A DNA stretch of 64,000 nucleotides from FACHB-1406 sp034189065 (GCA_034189065.1 JAXHVQ010000003.1:1-64000); one strand, 5' to 3'. Positions 24,022 to 33,657 are shown, counted from the stretch's first letter. The notes: a model not told the origin generated them from the letters alone. Made by a program: numbers and translations.

Positions 24022-24160
24022 TCGTTTTTTGTCCTTTATTCTTTGTCATTCGTTTTTTGTCCTTTATTCTTTGTCATTCGTCCTTCGTTCTTTGTCCTTG
24101 GAAAAGTATAGTTAGTAACTAATGACTAATGACTAATGACCAATGACTAATGACCAACAA
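24022..24160. repeat. tandem TCATTCGTTTTTTGTCC and TAATGAC arrays
   Basis: First half: units of about 30 bases (TCATTCGTTTTTTGTCCTTTATTCTTTG) repeated two and a half times. Second half: TAATGACTAATGACCAATGAC heptamers running up to the stop of the alpha/beta hydrolase gene. Confidence 0.85.
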
Positions 24161-25093
24161 CTAATAACTAATCCGCCGATCTAACCAATCGAGCAACAAA
24201 GCATTAAAGCGATCGGGACATTCATCGTGGGGACAATGACCGGCTGGGTCGAGTTCGATAAACTCCAAATTGGGATTGAGATCGACCAGCGTTTGTGCCA
24301 GTCCGAAAGGAACCATACGGTCTTGACGACCCCAAACGAGGAGAATTGGCATCTCCAGCGCCGGTAAAACATCGGCAGCGCGGGGGGCAAAGTTGGGCTG
24401 TCGAACCGCCTTAAACAGCGCGGAAAAGGTATTTCCCGCCCCTTCATCGTAAGCCGGAGCCGAGAGAATCGCAATCAACTCCTCATCTATGGCGCTGACA
24501 TCAGCATAGGCGACGCTAGCCCAACGGCGAATCCAACTCGGACGGCGCAATACCCGCAACAGCGTTTCGAGTAAAAAAGGTGACGCGATCGCGCTTTCTA
24601 AGGTATTGACAATGGGGGCTAACCATGCAGGCATTGCTGCTTCCCGTAAAGACAAATCCGGTAAATTCAGCAGGACAACCCCCTTCACCATATCGGGATG
24701 GGTCGCTGCCGCCGCCAAACAAACCAAAGAACCCGTCGAATTTCCCACTAAAACTACTGGTTCGCCTACAAAGGCTCGCCAAAAATCATACACCTGATCC
24801 ACCCACAAACTGACGCTGTAGGGCGTTTCCGCCTTTCTCGACGCGCCAAACCCCAATAAATCCAAGGCATAAACCGTATGGGTGTGACTGAGAACCGGAA
24901 TATTCTTGCGCCAATGTTCGATCGCCGCCCCAAAGCCATGAATTAAAATTAGCGGCGGTCTCGACAAATGAGAACTTGACGGTTTCTGTATCGCCCGTTG
25001 ATAGCTGTAACGAGTTTGCCACCCTCGCCACACCCAGTCCCGTTGAGAACCGATCCGTTGTTGCCACTGCACCAGTTGTTTGTCAATTGTCAT
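24161..25093 (-). CDS. alpha/beta-fold hydrolase
   Basis: A 310-residue hydrolase with the complete fold signature: oxyanion-hole LIHGFGAAIEHW near residue 51, nucleophile Ser119 in VGNSTGS, an acid in LVWGRQDRMVP and His in DPAGHCPHDE near the C-terminus. It belongs to the epoxide hydrolase/haloperoxidase-like group common in cyanobacteria; the substrate is unknown. No signal peptide. Both ends of the gene touch heptamer repeat arrays. Confidence 0.9.
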   Translation of the reverse strand: MTIDKQLVQWQQRIGSQRDWVWRGWQTRYSYQRAIQKPSSSHLSRPPLILIHGFGAAIEHWRKNIPVLSHTHTVYALDLLGFGASRKAETPYSVSLWVDQVYDFWRAFVGEPVVLVGNSTGSLVCLAAAATHPDMVKGVVLLNLPDLSLREAAMPAWLAPIVNTLESAIASPFLLETLLRVLRRPSWIRRWASVAYADVSAIDEELIAILSAPAYDEGAGNTFSALFKAVRQPNFAPRAADVLPALEMPILLVWGRQDRMVPFGLAQTLVDLNPNLEFIELDPAGHCPHDECPDRFNALLLDWLDRRISY

Positions 25094-25535
25094 TGGTCAT
25101 TGGTCATTGGTCATTGGTCATTAGTCATTCATCAACTCTCAACTTATCCATTTTCCCCTCTTTAAGAACAATTGTACGACTCCAGCTCTCGAATCACTCC
25201 GCTCTTCCCCATTTTGTCACCTACCCCATAAAATAACGCCAAGCAATCGTTGCCCCCGTTTTAGCTAAAGCCCGCGATCGCATCCCCAGTAAAAAGTTAA
25301 GTAATACCAGATTCATCAAATTTTGCTACAACCCCATCTCCCCATCTCCCCATCTCCCCATCTCCCCATCTCCCCATCTCCCCATCTCCCCCATTTTTAC
25401 GCCGCAGAACGAGGAAGCTAAGTTAACATAGGGGAGTCCAACCGGGTCGGACTGGGGACAATTTTCAAGCAGACCCACACCTTAATAAAGATAATTTTGA
25501 ATTAACTGCAACCTACTGACATTAAGCATAGGCCC
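25094..25535. repeat. intergenic region with heptamer and octamer arrays
   Basis: TCATTGG heptamers run from about 25089 to 25128, upstream of the hydrolase start. CCCCATCT octamers run from about 25329 to 25392. The remaining sequence upstream of infC shows no gene. The infC promoter and leader must lie after 25400. Confidence 0.8.
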
Positions 25536-26063
25536 GTGAAAGATAACAAACATCGTCGCGACCTTCCACAAATTAATGAAAAAATCCGTTTCCCCCAAAT
25601 TCGAGTCATTGATACCGATGGGTCGCAACTCGGGGTCATTCCCTCAGAAGAAGGTCGTCGTTTAGCGGAGGAAAAAGGACTCGACCTCGTTCTCGTTAGC
25701 GATAAGTCAGATCCGCCCGTATGTAAAATCATGGATTACGGTAAATTTAAGTATGAAAAGGAGAAAAAAGAGCGAGAGGCTAAAAAAAAGCAACATAACG
25801 CCGATGTCAAAGAAGTCAAAATGCGCTACAAAATTGACGACCACGACTACCAAGTGCGCGTTGTTAACGCGCGGCGCTTTCTCAAGTCCGGAGACAAGGT
25901 GAAAGCGACCGTCATCTTCCGAGGGCGAGAAATCCAACACACCAATCTTGCCGAAGATCTCCTCAAGCGCATGGCTAAAGATCTCCAAGAAGTGGCAGAA
26001 TTGCAACAGGCCCCCAAACGAGAAGGTCGCAACATGATGATGCTGCTTTCTCCCAAAAAGTAA
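25536..26063 (+). CDS. infC: translation initiation factor IF-3
   Basis: A 175-residue factor that keeps the 30S subunit free and proofreads initiator tRNA pairing. The N-terminal domain contains INEKIRFPQIRVIDTDGSQLG and PPVCKIMDYGKFKYE; after a Lys-rich linker the C-terminal domain holds KEVKMRYKIDDHDY and ATVIFRGREI, ending RNMMMLLSPKK. The start is GTG at 25536; an in-frame ATT five codons upstream was considered because enterobacterial infC uses AUU, but cyanobacterial proteins align with the GTG start. Single gene, without rpmI/rplT downstream. Confidence 0.97.
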   Translation: MKDNKHRRDLPQINEKIRFPQIRVIDTDGSQLGVIPSEEGRRLAEEKGLDLVLVSDKSDPPVCKIMDYGKFKYEKEKKEREAKKKQHNADVKEVKMRYKIDDHDYQVRVVNARRFLKSGDKVKATVIFRGREIQHTNLAEDLLKRMAKDLQEVAELQQAPKREGRNMMMLLSPKK

Positions 26064-26268
26064 ATCAACTCAGTTGAAGGATTATGCGTTGTCCGTTAGA
26101 GATCGAAACGCGGCTCTAGCGGAAGAATCCTCTCTATCGATACTCCGTCCTGCCGATTGCTAACCCAAGAACCTAAAACCTAAAACCTAAAACCCAAAAC
26201 CTTTTTACCCTTGGTTTCGATATCTATTTCCCATAAAGCATAAATTTGTCATTCCAATCGCCCATCCT

Positions 26269-29259
26269 ATGAAGTCCAAGAATGCAAGAAGCAAGAGTGG
26301 CTGGAGTCAGAAGCTCCTAAAAATCGTCAATCTCCGTCCCGAAGAAGGCGAACGAACCCTATTAATGTTCGCCTTTTATACCATCACCTCCGTCGGCTTG
26401 CTGTGGCTGGAGCAAACGACGATTACCCTATTCCTGCAAAAGTTTGGAGCCGAAGGTCTGCCGGTTATTTACATTGCCAGCGCTTTTTTGGGCTCGAGCT
26501 TGGGTCTTTTGTACTCCTGGCTGCAAAATAATTTACCCCTCAAGCGAGTGTTTGGGGTGATGGCACTCCTCATGGCCATTCCCTTGATTTTCTTTCGCAT
26601 TGGCTTCGAGATTACAGCGTTCAACGGAGTCATCGCCGTTGCCACCGCCTTCACCCTTCGCTTGTGGATGGATGCCGAAGAAGTTCTCAACGACCTTAAC
26701 TCTCAAGTTGCCGCCAACCAACTGTTCAACATTCGCGAAATCAAGCGCACCTATCCCATCGTCTCCAGCGGTTTGCTATTGGGCGATGTCATCTCCGGCT
26801 TTTCGCTGCCGGTGCTCGTCTTTTTCATCGGCTTGAAAAATATTATTGTCGTCGCAGCAGTGACAATCTTGTTGGGCGGCGGAATGCTACTGTACCTCAC
26901 CCAGCGCTACAAGCAAGCCTTTCCCGATACCCCCGTACGGGAATTCGACGAACTCCAACCCGACTTTACCAGTCGCCGCACCAACAGCACCCTGCGCAAA
27001 TACATTATTCCCCTCTTCACCTTCTTTATCTTGGGCGAAGTTCTCTTCCTCTTGGTAGAGTTTCAATTTTTCGGGGAGTTGGAAACGGTTTACTCCAGCG
27101 AAACTCAACTGGCAGCCTTTTTGGGCATTTTTTCGGGGTTGTTGGGCATTTTTGAGCTAACCGCCCAATGGTTTGTCTCATCTCGCGCAGTGGAACGGCT
27201 GGGGGTTTTCGTCGCGGCGATGTTTCTACCCATCTCCCTGTCTACCTTGGGCTTTTTCATTGTTGTCTTGGATTTATCGGAGGTGTTAGAACTCGATAGT
27301 TCGCAAATCCTTTTCTTGGGCGCGGTGGGATTGAAGTTTTTTGACGAATTGTTACGCTACACCCTCATTGCCGGCATCGAACCCTTCCTATTCCAGCCGT
27401 TACCGTCGGAAATTCGCAGTTCGATTCAAGCCCGGGTTCAGGGAATTGCCGAACCCCTTTCAACAGGATTGACAGGACTCACGCTCGGAGCCACAATTTG
27501 GGCGGTTGTCAATTTGGGAGAGAATCTTTCGGAAACCGAACTCCACCAATTGCAGGGGAGTATTTTTATCGGGGCGATTATTTTCTTTTCCCTGTGTTGG
27601 GCGACTTGTGCTTGGTTTTTGCGCTCGAGCTATGTCAGTTTGCTGGTTCAGAGTGCAGAACAGGGTCGTTTGGGCTTTTCCAATGTGGATTTGAAGGCCT
27701 TTAAACGCGCGATCGTGGAATCTTTAGACCAGACGACGGCAGAAGACGATATGCGCTCGTGCATTCAACTGCTGGCTCGTATCGACCCGGCGAGTGCGGG
27801 GGAAATCCTCGCGCCGCGCTTGGCCGGTTTCCCGCCGAATTTGCAACAGGAAAGTATGGAGGTGATGCTGAAAGCGCCAGATTCCGCCTATTTGGGCGAC
27901 GTACAGCGATTGCTCGAAACGAAGCCCAATCTCGAGGTGTTGGCTCTGGCCTTGCGCTATATTTGGCTGTCTCAACCCGATCTGGAAACCCGCACCCTCC
28001 AACCTTATTTACACGATCGCGTGGATCCCATCGTGCGCGGAACGGCGACGGGTTTGATTATCGGACGGGGAAACCCCCCAGAACAAGCCGAAGCGATTCG
28101 CGCTCTCGAACAGATGTTGCGATCGCTCTCGGAACGAGAACGGGTTATCGGCACCCAAGCGCTGGAACATACCGAAGCGGATGGGGAGGTTCTGCGACGT
28201 TACGTCCCGCAATTGGTCCAAGATGAGTCGGCGCGGGTGCGCTGCGCTCTGCTCGAGGCGATCGCGGCCAAGCGCTTGCAGGAGTATTACCCCTCGCTCA
28301 TTAAGGGGTTGTATTACAAATCCACGCGATCGGCGGCGAAGCGCGCGCTGGCGACCTTGGGCGATGACGCGCTGCCCATGCTCTCGAACCTCGCTGAAGA
28401 CCCGCGCAAGCCCGATTTCGTGCGCTTGCAGGCGGGCAACGCGATCGCCGACATTGGCAGCGACGCGGCGATGGCTCTCCTGGTTCAACAACTCCTGTCG
28501 AGCTGGGGAACCAGTCGGCGAAATTTGTTACGAATTTTACTGAAAGTTTCCGGAGAACGCGGTATAGAAACGGTTCTCGAAAAGTTGGGACGCAGTGGGG
28601 TCGAACAGTCCATCGAACAGGAGTTATTGCTCTTGGGTCAAGTCTTTGCCGCGCTGCTGGACTTGTCTCCGAAAAAGCTGCCCGGACGCGAAGGCGACCT
28701 ATTGCGAGGGGCCCTCGAAGGGATGCAAATCGATATCTTCGACCGCTGCTTTTTGTTAATGCAATTTCTCTATCCCTTCAGCGCCATCCAAGCGGCAATG
28801 TTAAATTTAGACTCCGAGTCGGAAAATAGTATGGCGCTGGGGTTGGAAATTTTAGATAATACTCTCGACCTACCTCAAAAACAGATTTTGATCCGAGTGC
28901 TAGAACGAAGACCCACGCGAGAGCGACTCAAGGACTTAGCCGAACTCGTTCCCTATCAACCCATGTCCCCTTGCGATCGCCTGCGCCGCTTGCTCGAATT
29001 TCGCCATTTCCTCTCCGACTGGTCTGTCGCCTGTTGTTTCCATGCCGCGCGCGCTCGGCGGTGGGGAGTCACCAAAGAAGCGACGTTGGTTTGTTTGAGC
29101 CATCCGAGCGGTTTTGTGCGCGAAGCGGTTCTCGCTTATCTTAAAGATGCGAGTCCCAGGACGTGCTTAGAGCTATTGCCCATGCTCAGAAACGATCCCG
29201 ATCCCCTCGTTGCCGCTCAGGTCGATAGTCTCAATGTTGAGTTGGGTTCGGTGTCGTAA
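26269..29259 (+). CDS. ATP/ADP-carrier-like membrane protein fused to HEAT repeats
   Basis: A 996-residue protein. Residues 30-460 contain about 11-12 membrane helices resembling the nucleotide transporter (NTT/ATP:ADP antiporter, MFS-related) family, with FAFYTITSVGLLWLEQTT at the first helix. Residues 480-990 are a soluble array of HEAT-like helical pairs (for example IVRGTATGLIIGRG, RVRCALLEAIAAK, FVRLQAGNAIADIGSD). The combination is seen in cyanobacteria and other bacteria; transport activity is unproven. It is followed 219 bases later by a cyclic-nucleotide-binding protein on the same strand, so the two probably work together. Confidence 0.85.
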   Translation: MKSKNARSKSGWSQKLLKIVNLRPEEGERTLLMFAFYTITSVGLLWLEQTTITLFLQKFGAEGLPVIYIASAFLGSSLGLLYSWLQNNLPLKRVFGVMALLMAIPLIFFRIGFEITAFNGVIAVATAFTLRLWMDAEEVLNDLNSQVAANQLFNIREIKRTYPIVSSGLLLGDVISGFSLPVLVFFIGLKNIIVVAAVTILLGGGMLLYLTQRYKQAFPDTPVREFDELQPDFTSRRTNSTLRKYIIPLFTFFILGEVLFLLVEFQFFGELETVYSSETQLAAFLGIFSGLLGIFELTAQWFVSSRAVERLGVFVAAMFLPISLSTLGFFIVVLDLSEVLELDSSQILFLGAVGLKFFDELLRYTLIAGIEPFLFQPLPSEIRSSIQARVQGIAEPLSTGLTGLTLGATIWAVVNLGENLSETELHQLQGSIFIGAIIFFSLCWATCAWFLRSSYVSLLVQSAEQGRLGFSNVDLKAFKRAIVESLDQTTAEDDMRSCIQLLARIDPASAGEILAPRLAGFPPNLQQESMEVMLKAPDSAYLGDVQRLLETKPNLEVLALALRYIWLSQPDLETRTLQPYLHDRVDPIVRGTATGLIIGRGNPPEQAEAIRALEQMLRSLSERERVIGTQALEHTEADGEVLRRYVPQLVQDESARVRCALLEAIAAKRLQEYYPSLIKGLYYKSTRSAAKRALATLGDDALPMLSNLAEDPRKPDFVRLQAGNAIADIGSDAAMALLVQQLLSSWGTSRRNLLRILLKVSGERGIETVLEKLGRSGVEQSIEQELLLLGQVFAALLDLSPKKLPGREGDLLRGALEGMQIDIFDRCFLLMQFLYPFSAIQAAMLNLDSESENSMALGLEILDNTLDLPQKQILIRVLERRPTRERLKDLAELVPYQPMSPCDRLRRLLEFRHFLSDWSVACCFHAARARRWGVTKEATLVCLSHPSGFVREAVLAYLKDASPRTCLELLPMLRNDPDPLVAAQVDSLNVELGSVS

Positions 29260-29478
29260 CCCAGTCGCCTTGGGGGAGGGTAATGAAGTGCGACTCGAAA
29301 CGGAGACCATTAGCAAAGGTTGTGGGGGGGAGCGAATGTTATGATGAATGCTTTATCCTTTTGGAGTGTAGGGCGAAGGACAATTATCCAGTTGGGCGAC
29401 GTTAAGCAGAGGCGTTGGTTTTGACCGATGAGAATGACAACCCGTTCAACCCCACCCACGACTCACGATTAAATCACA

Positions 29479-29943
29479 ATGTTAAGTAGCTTCGATCGCT
29501 TATTGTTTATCAGGCGCGTCTCCATTTTTCAGGATCTGCGGGATGAGTTTCTCGTGAAGTTGGCTTCGGCGATGGACGAGCTTTCCTTTCCTAACCAGCA
29601 CACGATTTTCGAGCAGGGGGAAGAGGGGAGGTCTCTTTATATTGTTGTTTCGGGTCGAGTGAGGGTTCACGTCGGCGAACGAGATTTAGCTTTTTTGGAG
29701 AAGGGAACGTTTTTCGGCGAGATGTCTCTGTTTGATGCGGAACCTCGTTCGGCTTCGGTGACGACGACGGAAAATTGCGACTGTCTTACACTTAACCAGT
29801 TACAATTGATCGATGCGATTGAAGAAACACCCGAAATTGCAGTCAATATTACGCGCAGTTTGTCGCGCCGCATTCGCGAACTTAATAGCAAGATTAATAC
29901 TTATGAAGCTCAGCTTAAATCTTTGAATTTAGCGAAAACTTAG
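29479..29943 (+). CDS. cyclic-nucleotide-binding domain protein
   Basis: A 154-residue protein consisting of one CAP-ED domain. The phosphate-binding cassette is FGEMSLFDAEPRSASVTT, with the conserved Glu and Arg that contact cAMP or cGMP. A C-terminal helix (SLSRRIRELNSKINTYEAQL) is a likely coiled coil. There is no DNA-binding domain, so it is a sensor module and not a CRP-type regulator. It lies downstream of the carrier/HEAT protein and may regulate it. Confidence 0.88.
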   Translation: MLSSFDRLLFIRRVSIFQDLRDEFLVKLASAMDELSFPNQHTIFEQGEEGRSLYIVVSGRVRVHVGERDLAFLEKGTFFGEMSLFDAEPRSASVTTTENCDCLTLNQLQLIDAIEETPEIAVNITRSLSRRIRELNSKINTYEAQLKSLNLAKT

Positions 29944-29991
29944 GGTTGGTCTTTTGTCATTTGTCATTAGTCATTGGCTCTAAAACCTAGT

Positions 29992-31092
29992 TTAGTCATT
30001 GGTCAAGGGATAAAGGATTTTGCCGCTTTTGGGGTCGAAAATGAAAAGGCGATCGCGCTGCAATTTTACTCCCACCGATTCCCCGCGACGACCTCCAAAA
30101 CGACCCGGCGCGTAAAAATTCAATACGACTTCTGAGTTGGGCAAACTCCCCCGCACTAAGGTTTCTCGTCCCAAAGGTTCGAGCAAATCGAGATGGATTG
30201 TTAAGTCTTCGGTTGAATCCGAGTTGGTGCTTAAGGAAATTTCTTCTGGACGAATGCCTAATTCAAAACCCTGTCCGTTTTGCGGTTGCAGTTGCTCTCG
30301 TATTGCTTCGGGACAGGGAAGAGTTTGGGCGTTGAGGTTAAATTGACCGTTGTTGTAGGTTGCGGGTAAGATATTCATCGGAGGACTGCCCAGAAAGGTG
30401 GCAACCATGCGGTTCGCGGGTTGGGCGTAAATTTCTTGGGGGGAACCAATTTGTTGAATGCGACCCCGGTCGAGAACGACGATGCGATCGCCTAATGTCA
30501 TGGCTTCGGTTTGGTCGTGGGTGACGTAGATCGTTGTAATTCCCAGGCGCGCGTGTAATTGTTTGAGTTCGGCGCGGGTTTCGTCTCTCAGTTGTGCGTC
30601 GAGGTTGGAGAGGGGTTCGTCGAGAAGGAAAACTTGGGGTTCGCGCGCGATCGCCCGCCCTAATGCCACGCGCTGTTGTTGTCCCCCCGACAGTTGTTTG
30701 GGTTTGCGCTCGAGCAGGTGTTCGATGGAGAGCGATCGCGCTACCCGTTCGATGCGCTGTCCAATGGCTGCACTGTCCGCGCCGCGCATCCGCAAACCAA
30801 AGGCAAGATTTTCGGCAACGCTCATGTGCGGGTACAGGGCATAATTTTGAAATACCATTGCCACATCCCTCTGGCGTGCGGGTACCGAGTCCACCCGTTG
30901 ACCGCCGATGTAAAGCTGACCTTCGGTTGCCGATTCTAATCCCGCGATCGTTCGCAGAATAGTGGATTTTCCGCAACCCGAAGGACCCACTAAAACCCAA
31001 AATTCTCCGTTGGGAATGGTAAAGGCGATGTCTTCGATCGCGGTTACATTTTTGTATTTGCGAGAAATATTCTGTAACTCGACTTCTGCCAT
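29992..31092 (-). CDS. ugpC: sugar-type ABC transporter ATPase (UgpC/MalK family)
   Basis: A 366-residue ATPase energising import of sugars or glycerol 3-phosphate. Walker A GPSGCGKST at residues 36-44, Q-loop in VFQNYALYPHMSV, signature LSGGQQQR, Walker B VFLLDEPLSNLD and switch His in VTHDQTEAM. Residues 240-366 form the MalK-type C-terminal OB domain. No permease or binding-protein gene is nearby, so it may serve several transporters. Its last residues (LTND) and stop codon are read from an ATGAC repeat. Confidence 0.93.
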   Translation of the reverse strand: MAEVELQNISRKYKNVTAIEDIAFTIPNGEFWVLVGPSGCGKSTILRTIAGLESATEGQLYIGGQRVDSVPARQRDVAMVFQNYALYPHMSVAENLAFGLRMRGADSAAIGQRIERVARSLSIEHLLERKPKQLSGGQQQRVALGRAIAREPQVFLLDEPLSNLDAQLRDETRAELKQLHARLGITTIYVTHDQTEAMTLGDRIVVLDRGRIQQIGSPQEIYAQPANRMVATFLGSPPMNILPATYNNGQFNLNAQTLPCPEAIREQLQPQNGQGFELGIRPEEISLSTNSDSTEDLTIHLDLLEPLGRETLVRGSLPNSEVVLNFYAPGRFGGRRGESVGVKLQRDRLFIFDPKSGKILYPLTND

Positions 31093-31392
31093 CGCGACGT
31101 TTTAGAATTTGGAGTTGAGATTTGCCCTTGGAGATTGTGAAAGAGCAGCCTATGCACTATACGTAAAATTCGTCAATCCCTTCTCTTATGCTCGATGCCG
31201 TATCGCGGGTTAGGCTGCTCCTGGATTACCATTTTTACGCAATCGTTAAATTTTAGATTAAAGTCGAAACTATTGCAACCTTGTTCTAATATCGAATCCC
31301 TCAACTGTTAAAGTTCTTTCCCCCCATCTCCCCATCTCCCCATCTCCCCATCTCCCGTCAATCCCCTAGCCGCCTTTCAAATTTAGAATAAT
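31093..31392. other. intergenic region with inverted repeat and octamer array
   Basis: GAGCAGCCTA at 31143-31152 pairs with TAGGCTGCTC at 31211-31220, giving a possible 78-nt stem-loop element. CCCCATCT octamers run from about 31321 to 31355. No gene is seen. Confidence 0.6.
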
Positions 31393-31674
31393 TTAAGGCA
31401 AAGGGTGATGTTCGCTGAGAATTTTTTCCATTTTCGCTTCATCAATTCGAGAGGTTATTTTCTTGGATTCGTGAATATCTCGGGTGGTTTTCGATAAACT
31501 AATGGTGGAACCGACCGTAAAGAATAAACCCATTCCCATATATCCTTTTGTCCAGTTATTGACTGGCAAATAAAGAATGCCAATGCTCATTGCAGAAATA
31601 GAAAGAACAAAAGAGAGCCAGGTTTGAAAAATCCAAGCGCTACTATGATCTTGGGTTCCGAGTTGTTTGTTCAT
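31393..31674 (-). CDS. YiaA/YiaB-family two-helix membrane protein
   Basis: A 93-residue protein with two membrane helices, residues 14-36 (WIFQTWLSFVLSISAMSIGI) and 43-60 (GYMGMGLFFTVGSTISL), followed by a charged helix TTRDIHESKKITSRIDEAK. This matches the YiaA/YiaB domain family. The function is unknown. It stands alone between repeat-bearing regions. Confidence 0.85.
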   Translation of the reverse strand: MNKQLGTQDHSSAWIFQTWLSFVLSISAMSIGILYLPVNNWTKGYMGMGLFFTVGSTISLSKTTRDIHESKKITSRIDEAKMEKILSEHHPLP

Positions 31675-32005
31675 GACTTTTATATTTACGCTATGATTTC
31701 TTTAGAAATTTAGTTTAAATTTTATTGACTCAAAAACGAGCGGGCAACAAGCTCGTGACAGTTTTTAAAGCGAACCGGAACAATGCCGCGATCGCGTGCG
31801 TCTTTATCTTGTTGAAATACTCGTTGCGGGTTGCGACGAGTTCATTGAAACGCGAGTTGTTACCTCCTTTGGTTCGACTCGCAGATCGTTGAAACACTAA
31901 GGAAACTCGGCAGCTCTTGTGCCAAGGGAAAAAGCGGCATACTGTGTCATATGAAATCCCTCAAAAAATGCTACAGAGCTTTCCCCCCGTCAGTTGAGTT
32001 CAGAG

Positions 32006-32033
32006 GTAGGGACGTTTTATAAAACGTCCGTAC
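32006..32033. repeat. 28-bp palindrome, GTAGGGACGTT family
   Basis: GTAGGGACGTTTTA followed by TAAAACGTCCGTAC, with a single mismatch to perfect symmetry, as at 11293. Confidence 0.9.
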
Positions 32034-32126
32034 AGAGTGCGTGAGTTTAAAACCCAGAACCCAGAACCCAGAACCCAGAACTCAGAAACCCGTCTCCGAA
32101 GTGCAACCATTCAAGGATTTCAAATC

Positions 32127-32217
32127 AGGACTTACGCAGCCACACCACATATAGCAACAACGGTGCACCTGCGCTGCGAAGAGCACACCCTACAGATAGA
32201 GGCTTTGCGTAAGTCCT
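32127..32217. mobile_element. MITE-like element with AGGACTTACGCA termini
   Basis: Begins AGGACTTACGCA and ends TGCGTAAGTCCT, at 91 bp, with a degenerate TAGGGTG-type palindrome inside. Related elements are at 39691 (right end decayed) and 44401-44586. Confidence 0.8.
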
Positions 32218-32245
32218 ATTTGTTAAACGATTCTCGATCGAATTT

Positions 32246-33262
32246 TCAACCGTGCAAACGGTCTTCTACTTGTGCTGATTTGTGTCGCTTGCGCTGTTGA
32301 ATTCCCAGAAAAGCTAAACCGAATAGCGCGATCGCGAAACTGGGTTCGGGAGTTGATTTAGAAACCGCGCGCATCTTGAAACTGGCTGTTGGGTCATCGA
32401 AGGCGAGTCGCACGGGAAAAGCTTTGGGCGATGTGGGGTCGATGTCACTATCAATACCGGCGATGGTAAACTCAGAAACCCCTCCTCCGAGCAGTGCGAG
32501 AAAATCGACCGATTGACCGAAGCCAAATTCGCCTAAAATTTCGTTGCCGACGGAGACCGTAAATCGCTCGTCGCTATCTATACCGACAGGAAAATCAATA
32601 ACCTCGGTAAATTGTGAATCTCCGATCGCGGCGAACTGAAAACCGCTGACTGTTGGCGGGTCGAACCATCGTCCGCTGGGAACCTCGTCAAACACAAACC
32701 ATCCTTGGTTATCGACGAAATCGGGCAAAATGGGGTTGGATTGGGAATAACCGGGTTGAGAAGTCCCGGGTTCCGTGTCGGTACTCGACCAAATTAGGGG
32801 TCTGTCCATATCGTCAGTGGAATGATAAATCCAGTGTTGTTCGTCGCTGGCAACGATCGCGCGCCAACCGCCAATCACTTCTGTCGTACAAATTTGGCCA
32901 GGTTCGCCAAATGCCAGACAGCCACTACTCCAGTAAACCTCTTGGGCAGCAGTAATATCTAGCAAAGAGATTGGCAAACCCGAGTCGATGGCGGCGTGTT
33001 CTAGGATGGTTTGGGCTGCGTAGGTTGGGACTTCAGAAGGAGAAATGTCCTCCTCGACCCAACCTCCTGGAAGGGTTGGAGGGAAGTCCCCAGAAAGACT
33101 AACTGGAAGGATTGGGGGAAAGTCCCCAGAAAGACTAACTGGAAGGATTGGGGGAAAGTCCCCAGAAAGACTAAACCCTCGGGCGGGTAAGGGAAAGTTA
33201 AGAACAAGTGTTGTAGCGATCGCGGCGATCGCGGTGCGGGAAACAGCGTGGTGTGCAATCAT
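32246..33262 (-). CDS. PEP-CTERM sorted exported protein
   Basis: A 338-residue protein with an N-terminal signal (residues 9-29) and a C-terminal PEP-CTERM signal: TPEPS, a hydrophobic helix FAIALFGLAFLGI, then QQRKRHK. Such proteins are cut by exosortase and exported with extracellular polysaccharide. Residues 31-66 are three 12-residue repeats SLSGDFPPILPV, encoded by 36-bp tandem DNA units. The rest is acidic and beta-rich with no recognised domain. Because the array sits just after the signal peptide, its copy number can vary without disrupting the frame. Confidence 0.88.
   Translation of the reverse strand: MIAHHAVSRTAIAAIATTLVLNFPLPARGFSLSGDFPPILPVSLSGDFPPILPVSLSGDFPPTLPGGWVEEDISPSEVPTYAAQTILEHAAIDSGLPISLLDITAAQEVYWSSGCLAFGEPGQICTTEVIGGWRAIVASDEQHWIYHSTDDMDRPLIWSSTDTEPGTSQPGYSQSNPILPDFVDNQGWFVFDEVPSGRWFDPPTVSGFQFAAIGDSQFTEVIDFPVGIDSDERFTVSVGNEILGEFGFGQSVDFLALLGGGVSEFTIAGIDSDIDPTSPKAFPVRLAFDDPTASFKMRAVSKSTPEPSFAIALFGLAFLGIQQRKRHKSAQVEDRLHG
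33065..33172 (-). repeat. three 36-bp in-frame repeats in the PEP-CTERM gene
   Basis: Three nearly identical units each encode SLSGDFPP(I/T)LP(V/G). A frame-preserving array that may change length by slippage. Confidence 0.9.
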
Positions 33263-33657
33263 GGTGTGAGTTTGACTTATCTCGTCAGCGATATAGCAGT
33301 TTTCGTGCGAGCGAGGTACATTATCTATTTGAAAAACGCCATAGTCGTTTCAAATAAAGATGAGACGAATGTTTGACTAGCAACCCCGAACTTCAGGGAG
33401 CTAGTGTCTTAATCTGAACCAACATGACTATATGGCATTTCCCTCTCGCGTGGGAAGGAGAGTTGTCAGTTGTATGCTGACCTTGCATTTATTCCATGTA
33501 AATGATGTATTTTTTTCTACCTTCTGCATAGCTGTTTTAAGTCGTTGCGCTTCGACTTTAATTCACATTTCTACGTAAATTTCCTGCCTTATAATTAAAC
33601 TTTACGAGTAGGGCAATCGGTGTCCCTACTACCGAGCTACCGATCGCCCATAACTCA
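33263..33657. other. intergenic region
   Basis: About 395 bases without a gene. ATTTGAAA (near 33327) and TTTCAAAT (near 33348) form a small inverted repeat. Nothing else is recognised. Confidence 0.4.

Larger units (their letters stand above)
31675..32245. other. intergenic region rich in repeats
   Basis: No supported gene. Holds a 28-bp palindrome (32006-32033), an array of the heptamer CCCAGAA at about 32053-32087 and an AGGACTTACGCA element (32127-32217), listed separately. The open frame across 32037-32300 is translated repeat. Confidence 0.6.

Noticed and set aside
25329..25392. CCCCATCT tandem array as CRISPR or coding repeat
   Set aside because: Period of eight with no spacers; this is a simple tandem repeat.
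25521..25536. ATT as start codon of infC, as in Escherichia coli
   Set aside because: In frame, but cyanobacterial IF-3 proteins begin at about the GTG at 25536, and no ribosome site favours the ATT.
26064..26268. Possible tRNA or small RNA between infC and the carrier/HEAT gene
   Set aside because: No acceptor stem, T-loop or CCA pattern could be built; repeats of AACCTAAA occupy part of it.
32037..32300. 87-codon plus-strand frame beginning at the CCCAGAA repeats
   Set aside because: It translates heptamer repeats and the AGGACTTACGCA element, and ends antisense to the PEP-CTERM gene.
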